A stretch of 64,000 nucleotides of DNA from contig JADHYV010000069.1 in assembly GCA_027604705.1 (NCBI GenBank), positions 34,481 to 98,480 of the forward strand, read 5' to 3'. Below are positions 57,073 to 64,000 of this stretch, piece by piece. The translations under genes and the position numbers were made by a program. Origin of the DNA: Allomyces arbusculus (Eukaryota; Blastocladiomycota; Blastocladiomycetes; Blastocladiales; Blastocladiaceae). Under the pieces are notes generated by a model. It saw nothing but the letters and a program-made list of their open reading frames with translations. It did not search any database and had not been told where the DNA came from. Positions within the stretch are counted from its first letter, which is position 1. Every line of letters starts with the position of its first letter.

Positions 57073-57941
57073 TCAGTGCTTCACGTGGTAGAGCACCATT
57101 TCTACCTCCTTTTTCGTGTACCCGCACTTTTCGTAGAAGGCAATGTTGTCGTCGTTGCAGTTGAGAATGACCTTGTAGCAGCCGGTCGCCTTGGAGAGGT
57201 GTGTGAGCGCGGCGATGACGCTGTACGTGCAGGGAGGGGGTGTCAGCGATCGATTCGAACGTGCGTTCAAGAGGAAAGATGCGTGAACGTAAGTACCGGA
57301 GCCCAAGCTTCTTGCCGCGCTGGTCAGCGTCAACGACAATGTCCTCGATGTGGCCAACCTGTTTCGCGGGAGCGGGGGAGGGAGAGCGTCAGACAATGCC
57401 GTTGGCCTGCGGAACGGCGACGTTCGCGGCAGGATCAAAGAACCGAAACGCACCAGACCAAGACCGCGCAAGAACTTGCGCTCAACGACGACCGTGCCGG
57501 CGCCGACAATCTTGCCCACGTTCTGGTCCTCGATGACGAGTGGGTAATACGTGTCGTTGTGCCGCTTGACGTAGTCGAAGCGCTCTACGGCGGCAACGAG
57601 GTGCGCGTGAGCAAATTGCCGCGAAGTCTCTGGCCGGAATCGCAACGGGCGTGCGCGTACCTTCAAACGCGTCCTTGGAAATGTCGCCGACGACGGTCAG
57701 CTGCGCGAGCAATGCAAAGTAGCCTGTAGCGGATGCCCGATGGGCCAAGTCAGATTCTGGGTCATGACAGGGCCAAATTTCCGGCACGTGCGACGCGTGC
57801 GAGAACGCTACCCTTGTCAAAGTCGCTGCGCGCGAGCGGGCGCATCACGTAGCCGGCGGGCAGCACGGCCTGCACCTCTGGGTCAATGAGGTTGGGCGAG
57901 AAGGCCAGGTCGAGGGTCGCGGCGCGCGTTTCTTCGGGCAT
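57073..57941 (-). CDS. GNA1: Glucosamine-6-phosphate N-acetyltransferase
   Basis: Transfers acetyl from acetyl-CoA to glucosamine-6-phosphate on the way to UDP-GlcNAc, the substrate for chitin and glycans. Five exons, 57812-57941, 57661-57723, 57454-57584, 57297-57358 and 57073-57220, give 177 aa (yeast 159, human 184). Marks: QLTVVGDISKDAFEERFDYV; KRHNDTYYPLVIED; GAGTVVVERKFLRGLGLVGH; IEDIVVDADQRGKKLGLRV, where QRGKKLG is the acetyl-CoA pyrophosphate loop; ATGCYKVILNCNDDNIAFYE; and KCGYTKKEVEM at the end. All segments align in order with known GNA1 proteins, and phases agree at every junction. It is transcribed away from the gene at 58518. Confidence 0.95.
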
Positions 57942-58517
57942 GGTGGGCAGTCAAGTCGAGTCGTGGAGATGCAAAGGTCGCAAGGACGATGGACGAGCAG
58001 GAATTGAGACTGTCGGGAGGGGCAGCGAATTTATAACCCGTCACGCAGACATGGCTGCAGCGCATCGTCCAGTCAACTTGATTTCGGTGGTGGTCTTTCA
58101 GGGCCTTTCAGGAGGGGCCCAGCGAGCAGATTTGTCTGGGTCCCTCCTGGGACCTGATCGGAGCTGGCGGCGCGAACGTGGCGAACCGCGAAACGCCTTG
58201 GAAAATGAATTGCCGGAAGAACTCGGCAGGGACCGCGAGGAAATGTCGGAACAAACAACATGGCGGAAATTGTGTCTCAAACTGACGCAAATCAGGTCAA
58301 TTTGCCTCTGTGACAGCGCATTTGGCACAACGCGTGACACGACCAGCGTCCCACGTGCCTCACCATACCACACTGCCAACAGCGTCGACCACCGTGTCAG
58401 GCTGCCGTTGCGACCACGACGAATTTGACGACGATCTGTTACCCGCACGACGAGCCATAACGCGACGGCACTGCCTGCAAACCACGCGCCGCGCCGCACT
58501 CATGCCTGCCGCCGACC
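57942..58517. other. Divergent intergenic region GNA1 / 58518 gene
   Basis: About 575 bp shared by two divergent genes and likely containing both promoters. No gene is seen. Confidence 0.5.
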
Positions 58518-60674
58518 ATGGCCGCGCCTGTCATCACCATCGACTCGGACGACGAGGTCACCGTGTCACTGCCTGCAAGCTGGAAAACCACGACCCCTTC
58601 ACGTCCGCTCGAGGCACCCGCTCGCAAGCACATTGTCGTGCAGCTCGACGGCGACGATGACGACGACATTATTACCTCGGTTCCGGCACCCGCACCAGCG
58701 CCAACGCGCCGCGCGCGCCGCACCGCGGCCGCGGCCGCTGCCGCACCAGGACCGACCCCACAGTCCTCAGCGCGCCGTGACGCGCCGCGCCGCTCCAGAC
58801 GGCCACCGGACCCGCCCCCCGTTCCCGCACCTGCGCCTGCCGCTGCAGCTCCTCGGCTGACGCCGCCCACGTCCGCGCCCGTACCTGCGCCAACGCCCGT
58901 GATCGACAATGACGACTGGGATGATTTCGACCTGACAACCAGCATGCCACCGCCGGACCGCGTCAGTGTCAAGTCGTCGTCGCCCGCGCTCATAACGCGT
59001 TCTCGTGCGTTGTCGCCGCCCGCGACACCCACGGCACCGCGCATTCTCCGGCCCACGAAAGCGCATGCCACGCCCGTCACGCCTGCGGCCGAGCTGCGCA
59101 TCATTCGTCCCACCAAATCGCCCGTAAGCGCCCCTCCACCCCCACCACTGGCACCGCGTGCGGCGCCGCGGCCACCGCCCAAGCCGGCGAGCACGATGCA
59201 GCCACCCCCACCCCCACCTGCGCCCATGTCGCCCCCTGCGGCGGTCCCGCCACGCGGCAAGCCCAACAAGCTCGTGCCGTCAGCGATCATGGCGCACAAC
59301 TACGCGCCTTGTTCTGGGTGCGGCCAGAATATTGGCAAGTCGGCGCTGCGCATGCACCAGGCCGCGTGTCTCGCCAAGCAGCAGGCGAAAACGAAACCCG
59401 AATTGAAGCAGCCGACGCTGTTTGGGTTCCTGCAGTCGGCGAAGGAACGGCGCAAGAAGAATTTTGCGCCCGTCGTCATGAATTCATCGTCGTCGTCACC
59501 GAAACGGCCCACCGGCGATCCGGGGAACGGTGGTGCGGAGCAAGATTGGCCGGCGTCGGACAACGAGTGGAGCGGTGTCGACGACGAGGCGCTCGCGAGC
59601 GTGCCAATCCCCGAGGAGACGGCGCCGGTGCCAGCATCGACGCTGTTCCAGCCGGCCGCGCTCAACAAGGCCAAGTTCACGGCGCCGGAACCGGCGGCCA
59701 GCTCGTCGACGACGGCTGCGGCTCGCACCAATCATGCCGTCACGGGCCCCGCGAACTTGGCCGCGACGCTTTTCCCGACGCAGGGCTATCCACCCGCGCG
59801 CGCCGATCCGCTGCAGTGGCCACAGATACCCGCAACCCCACCGCCCAGACAGCCTGCGTGGCCGCCGCCGAGTGCGATGCCCTTCACCTCGCCCAGATTC
59901 TCCTCACCTCCAGCGAAACCCTTTCCACCACCGCGACCACAACATACCACGAGTTCGCGGTTTGCGCCGCTCGAGATCCAGCGCCGCGGCACGATGCCGG
60001 CGCCGACTTCCCCCCATCCTCCGCACTACGCCCCGTCGCCACCACCACCACCGCGTGCGGTTCCCACTCCGCTTCCTGCTCACGCATCGCCCGCGCCGCC
60101 ACCACCTGCGATCCCTGCGCGCGCATCTGTACCTTGTGTCCGCCTTACATCCCCACCTCCACCCCTTCCCGAGCCCGAACCCCCCGACCCGGAAACGCCC
60201 TCCGGCCTCCCGACCGGATTCGTGCCCGTCTCGCTCGCCGACGACTTGTTCGCTGCGCTGCGGGGCCAATTCGCGTCGTCGCGCGACGACGACGACGACG
60301 ACGATGCCGCGCACGCAGATGCCGATGCCGACGCGACACCGCCTGGCAAGAAGCGTGGGCGCAAATCGGCACTGGGTGCGGGGAACCGCGGCGCGAAGCG
60401 CGCCCGTGGACCGAGTAGTGCGGCGGGCCGTGGCGGTGGTCGTGGTGCGGCGGCACCGCGAGCTCGGCGCGGCCGTGGTGGTAATGGCGGTGGTGGAGGG
60501 ATTCGCGCGGTGATCCCGGGAGGCGGTGGTGGTGCTGGTGGAGCGGACGCGGATCCGCTCGCCGAGGCACGGCAGGCGGCCGCGGCCGCGCCCAACATGT
60601 ACGCGGACGTGCCGGAACATTTGCCTGCAGAAGGATGGGGGTGGGAGGGCGCCGGGTGGGCGCAGTATAGATGA
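58518..60674 (+). CDS. Protein with SUMO-interacting motifs, UBZ4-type zinc finger and PIP-like box
   Basis: A single exon of 718 aa, mostly Pro/Ala/Ser-rich and disordered, with short motifs. VITIDSDDE (residues 5-13) and IVVQLDGDDDDD (39-50) are hydrophobic cores followed by acidic residues, the form of SUMO-interacting motifs. At 265-284 lies CSGCGQNIGKSALRMHQAAC, a C-x2-C-x11-H-x3-C finger of the UBZ4/Rad18 type that binds ubiquitin. QPTLFGFL (298-305) fits a PCNA-interacting box (Q-x-x-L-x-x-F-x) and is followed by basic AKERRKK, as often seen. GKKRGRK (near 60345) is AT-hook-like, and a Gly/Arg/Ala-rich region precedes a Trp-containing end. Together these are marks of DNA-damage-tolerance factors acting at modified PCNA. 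No enzymatic domain is visible. I do not recognise an orthologue. Confidence 0.6.
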   Translation: MAAPVITIDSDDEVTVSLPASWKTTTPSRPLEAPARKHIVVQLDGDDDDDIITSVPAPAPAPTRRARRTAAAAAAAPGPTPQSSARRDAPRRSRRPPDPPPVPAPAPAAAAPRLTPPTSAPVPAPTPVIDNDDWDDFDLTTSMPPPDRVSVKSSSPALITRSRALSPPATPTAPRILRPTKAHATPVTPAAELRIIRPTKSPVSAPPPPPLAPRAAPRPPPKPASTMQPPPPPPAPMSPPAAVPPRGKPNKLVPSAIMAHNYAPCSGCGQNIGKSALRMHQAACLAKQQAKTKPELKQPTLFGFLQSAKERRKKNFAPVVMNSSSSSPKRPTGDPGNGGAEQDWPASDNEWSGVDDEALASVPIPEETAPVPASTLFQPAALNKAKFTAPEPAASSSTTAAARTNHAVTGPANLAATLFPTQGYPPARADPLQWPQIPATPPPRQPAWPPPSAMPFTSPRFSSPPAKPFPPPRPQHTTSSRFAPLEIQRRGTMPAPTSPHPPHYAPSPPPPPRAVPTPLPAHASPAPPPPAIPARASVPCVRLTSPPPPLPEPEPPDPETPSGLPTGFVPVSLADDLFAALRGQFASSRDDDDDDDAAHADADADATPPGKKRGRKSALGAGNRGAKRARGPSSAAGRGGGRGAAAPRARRGRGGNGGGGGIRAVIPGGGGGAGGADADPLAEARQAAAAAPNMYADVPEHLPAEGWGWEGAGWAQYR

Positions 60675-61208
60675 GCGCGCGCAACGTGCCGCGTCGCGTC
60701 GCGGAATATGACGCCACCTGTGGTTTTTCTTCTTTTTGCCTCGCATCCCGCCATCAACTGTCTGTGTCTCGATCTGGTGCGGCGCCCGTGAGCGCCGTGC
60801 GCGGCACTGTATTTCGAGGGCTGCGTCTCGCCGTCATCCATTCATACTCGGATCAAGCGTGATTGCCGTTGACCATGACCAACCCGACTGCGAACTCCAG
60901 CGAGTTCCGAAAGCCCTGACCGATTCCAGGTCCAAATGCCCCAATGCTTTGTTGTGATAGATCCATTGCCGCGCCATGAATCATCCAGTTCGCCACGCTC
61001 GCGACCATCCACCGCGACCCTCTAGCGCCCCCCTGCGTCCTCCAGCGAAAGCAGGCCATGCCGACATTGGCCATCGATATCCCCGCCCTCTTCCGCCTCC
61101 CTTCACCTGACCGACCTCTTTTACATCACAACCGTCCACGTCGCGCGTGTTTCGCTGCAATTCAATCGGTCAGCAGGACTCGACCCTGGCAGATCTCGCC
61201 TCGCCGCG
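60675..61208. other. Intergenic region
   Basis: About 530 bp. Short frames only. It lies between two plus-strand genes and may include an unseen 5' exon of the next gene (for example a signal-peptide exon). Confidence 0.35.
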
Positions 61209-62240
61209 ATGACCGCACAAGCCAACCTGTCGCCCAGCCCGGGTGCGATCGCCGCTGCAGGGACCGGCGCGCAATTACCCGCCGTGCCACGCATCGGCAC
61301 ATCAATATTTCCGGACCCGGCTCGGCCACGCGTCCCCGACAACGGCGTCCCGCCCACGGCCCTCGCCAATGTAGGAAGCGCACCGGCGCCCGTGTTTTCC
61401 GCGGAGAAGGACCGGTGCCAGGCAGTACGTATTGCTGGCATGATTGGAGGCCGCCGATCACGACGTAATGGGTTGATTTGCGATCAATAGTGGATCGTAC
61501 CAGGTTTCGGTACGGACGACCACCCGCTGTGGATCACAGGTGCGTTTACATTCGCGGCGCATTCGGGACAAAGTTCGTGGGATGAATCTCTGACCCGAAG
61601 CGACGACCTTTCACTGGACAGGTTGTCTCTGGACGCCGGTCGGGTACCAGTGCCAGTCGGGCCCGCGCGTCACATTGGCGCCATCGTGCTCGATGGGCGG
61701 CAGTTGGTGCGTACCGCTGGACAAACGCTCCACCATGTCGAGTGCCAGACTGATCCATGCGCCGACGGTTTAGGAACCCTGATTGCGCGCCGACCGACTG
61801 GCTTTACCCCGTCAACGCGACCGCGGGGACGCTCGTGCGCGTGCGTGGATGCGTCGGCACTGCCAATTCGCGGGCAGCGTTCCAGTGCCTGCCCGCTTCG
61901 GCATTGTCGACAGCTGAGGAGCCGGCCGTAATGCTGCACGATCTGCAGGTGCCGTGCTTTATGAGTGCGTGTGGTCGGCCGACTTTTTGCATACGGGTCT
62001 CATCTGACATGAGTGGTCGCGTAGACGTGGAGTCGTCCTCGAACCCCACTCCATTGCTACCTCCCGATGCCTCGAAAAGCGCTGTTGCGAGTCCACCGGG
62101 GAGCGCAGCCTGGACGTGGCTCGTGGTGATGGTGGTACGTGGGTGCATTGTCACATGTGCACATGATCGAGGGAGGGACTAACGGAAGTGGCTGATTGAC
62201 GTCGAATGTGTAGCTTGTGGTCGTGTTTCGGAGGTATTGA
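61209..62240 (+). CDS. Single-pass membrane protein, unrecognised, with a frame break
   Basis: Exon 1 (61209-61424) joins through a standard 66-nt intron (GTACGT to CAATAG) to a long exon from 61491. That exon reads WIVPGFGTDDHPLWITGAF and ECQTDPCADG. Between about 61750 and 61800 the coding frame must change to CAPTDWLYPVNATAGTLVRV, which continues with several Cys to 62134. A second intron, 62135-62213 (GTACGT to TGTAG), then joins AAWTWLVVMV to LVVVFRRY and a stop at 62238. This makes a clean transmembrane helix with a short basic tail. The Cys-rich N-terminal part with an NAT glycosylation site would be outside the cell. The break may be an assembly indel, an unseen intron or a mutation. 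The start is uncertain because no signal peptide is seen. Confidence 0.45.
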
Positions 62241-62928
62241 GTGCCGGCCGAGATTGCGACCTTGGATGAATCATTCTGCATGCCCCTCTTGTTCGATACC
62301 AATCTCCGAAGGACATAGCATCAGGACGACCGCAGCGGGTTTGGCCAGCTTTGGCGTCGGTCGTGCCGCGTTTCGAGCACGAAACATTAGGCTGAACATT
62401 CACTCGTGTTGTCAGACGTTGTGCTCGTCCCTCGTCGCTTTCTCAAAATGAGATTGAGTCTCAGGCATCACCCATCTCCTCTGTTCTAAACTTTTACTTC
62501 ACTCGTGCTTGACACAGCGAGTAGTTCGAGCCCATGAGGGCAGACGCGCGTAACCGGACACTCTTTTCCTGTCAAATATAAGCTAAGAGTTAGAGCTCAT
62601 AAATGCATCGCGCTGTAGCATAGATCGCCGCAGCCAGACGAGTCGCGACGAGAGCCGTGGTCAAACCACTTGTTCGAGCACTTGTCAAACATATCCCCCC
62701 ATAGGACGCTACCCCAGGCCGGTGCGTCCCAAAGCTCGGCTTTCATCCCTCGTCGTAGTCAGAACATCTTTTCCATGGAAACCTTCCATTGGCAAATTTT
62801 GAGCGCTGTTCCGTGGCAAGGGGAACGGGGAACAGCAACGCGAAACAGCAAGGCTTCCCGGCCAACCCATACAAATAGGAGGGACACCCTTTATGTCCTT
62901 TGTGTTGATCCATCACAAAAAACCCATA
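62241..62928. other. Intergenic region
   Basis: About 690 bp upstream of the GRDP-like gene, presumably with its promoter. No gene is seen. Confidence 0.45.
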
Positions 62929-64000
62929 ATGTCGCCCGCTGTTGTCGCTGCCACGACCCCCATCCAGGCCGCGTCCATCGCCGTCGATGCTGGCCAGTCT
63001 GCGCCTCCCATGAAGTGTGCCACGAAAGTCAAGGCTGCAAACAAGGACGTGCTTATTACGCAGGCGGCTATCGTCAAGGCCGCGCGCGACGGGGGCAAGG
63101 TGGACAAGGATGCGGTCGCGACGCTCACGGCCATGATTGCCGAGCACACGGCCAACACGGTCTCGCGCGACACGGTGCTCGCCCATACGGTCCTGCTCGC
63201 TGCGTTCCATCACCAGCTGCACGGAAACGCCAATGATACCAAGGGCTTGTGCGTGTTTTCGCGGCATGCTCCCCCCCCCCCCCCCCGTTTTTCCTAGAGC
63301 GGTTTGCTCACTGTCTATCCTATGCTTGCAGCGCGTTCCTGTGCGCAGCCGAAACGCGTTACCTCGCGTTCATGGACGCGCTCGCCAAGGCCGTCCTGAC
63401 GAACACATCTTTGGTGAAAAGCCCTCCGCTTCCGCCGCTCGACGTGGCCATGTTCTGGCACGCGCACATGGTACGTGGATTTCGTCCAAGTAGAGCAAAG
63501 AAGAGTTCAAGATGACAACTCAGCTCATGGATTCCACTCCTCTTTCCGAGAATAGCTGAGTCCTATCCGCTTCTCGGACGACATGCAGCGCTGCTTTGGC
63601 GATCAGATGCTCGATGTTGATTTCCCGCTGCTTCGCATGGTACGTTGATCGTGCAGGACGCCGTTTCGCGATGGACGAGCGTGATGGCGTTTGGTTGAAT
63701 CGTGCACTGACCTCGTTCTTGTTGATCCTACTCTAGGCCAAGGTGATTTCCGGCACCAACAAGGACGACCTCAAGACCGCTCACGCATTCTGGGCCGCGC
63801 ACATGCCCGCCAGCATGCCGTACGACCTGACGCCCGCACTCGTCGACGAGACCAAGACCACGGTCAATGTCATTTGCCCGACATGCCAGGCCGAGGAGAC
63901 CATGGACATGGCCGAGTACGCGCCGTTCCGCTTGCACGCCAAGGAGCACATGTGCGTGTCGTGCGCGTGCGAGTTCACGGCCGAGCACGTTGCCGTTGAT
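62929..64000 (+). CDS. GRDP-like (DUF1399) protein, 3' end outside the window
   Basis: Exons 62929-63248, 63332-63470, 63556-63639 and 63736 to beyond the edge. After an Ala/Thr/Lys-rich leader, the core reads ETRYLAFMDALAKA, LPPLDVAMFWHAHMLSPIRF, SDDMQRCFG. This is the DUF1399 signature of plant and fungal glycine-rich domain proteins (LPPLDVxxxWHxHMLxPxxY). Next come ICPTCQAEETMDMAEYAPF and EHMCVSCACEF, two Cys pairs that probably bind zinc. Plant GRDPs take part in stress and lipid/RNA-related responses, but the molecular role is unclear. Intron 1 contains a 16-C homopolymer. The start was chosen because the decayed copy at 27631 begins at the same ATG; an in-frame ATG at 62893 is possible. 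Confidence 0.65.
63271..63286 (+). repeat. Poly-C tract of 16 bases inside an intron
   Basis: A pure C16 run lies in the middle of the first intron (63249-63331) of the GRDP-like gene. It sits far enough from donor and acceptor not to disturb splicing, and its length is likely to be miscounted by sequencing. Confidence 0.9.

Noticed and set aside
1-64000. CRISPR arrays, bacterial operons or prophage genes
   Set aside because: No regularly spaced repeats, no ribosome-binding-site-led gene strings, and introns are present throughout. The window is eukaryotic nuclear DNA.
1-64000. tRNA and rRNA genes
   Set aside because: I saw no cloverleaf with conserved GTTC-type T-loop and CCA-adjacent stem in spacers, nor any conserved rRNA string. 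A covariance-model search would be needed to exclude a divergent tRNA.

Overview
This is a GC-rich eukaryotic nuclear window. Its genes are split by many short GT-AG introns, mostly 60-95 nt. It carries cilium and basal-body genes (IFT121/WDR35, a Chibby homologue, a CFAP92-like protein) together with genes usual in fungi (a Gup1-type MBOAT protein, GNA1 for UDP-GlcNAc synthesis, PUT1-type proline dehydrogenase). That combination points to a zoosporic (flagellated) fungus. Blastocladiomycota would fit the GC content and short introns, but this assignment is an inference. Gene models were built by hand from open frames, splice signals and phase agreement. Where I give exons, the total length divides by three unless stated.

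Layout. 0.9-5.1 kb: IFT121 (+). 5.3-5.8 kb: Chibby (-), tail-to-tail with it. 6.7-8.0 kb: orphan seven-helix membrane protein (+). 8.4-12.3 kb: two decayed copies of an F-box/leucine-rich-like family. 12.5-16.3 kb: CFAP92-like gene (-, 11 exons). 17.6-24.7 kb: a very large, unrecognised Q/H/SG-rich polytopic membrane protein (+). 25.2-26.0 kb: ESCRT-III CHMP2/Vps2 (-). 26.2-28.2 kb: decayed sequence with a dispersed repeat and a pseudogene of the gene at the right-hand end. 28.5-29.9 kb: Tat-SF1/Cus2 (+). 30.5-32.8 kb: Gup1 (-). 34.2-36.0 kb: proline dehydrogenase (+). 36.0-38.9 kb: no gene seen. 38.9-41.2 kb: NOT-box (NOT2-like) protein (-). 41.7-45.4 kb: more decayed units of the F-box/LRR-like family. 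46.0-48.9 kb: SMG7/EST1-like (+). 49.8-51.8 kb: SMG9 (-). 52.1-55.3 kb: OB-fold protein, CTC1 candidate (-). 57.1-57.9 kb: GNA1 (-). 58.5-60.7 kb: protein with SIM, UBZ4-type zinc finger and PIP-like motifs (+). 61.2-62.2 kb: single-pass membrane protein with a frame break (+). 62.9 kb to the edge: GRDP-like DUF1399 protein (+, cut by the window end).

Functional grouping. Three cilium genes lie within the first 16 kb. Two nonsense-mediated decay factors (SMG7-like and SMG9) lie tail-to-tail near 49 kb, next to a candidate telomere CST subunit and not far from a candidate PCNA/ubiquitin/SUMO-linked repair protein. Whether this proximity has functional meaning is not shown by the sequence.
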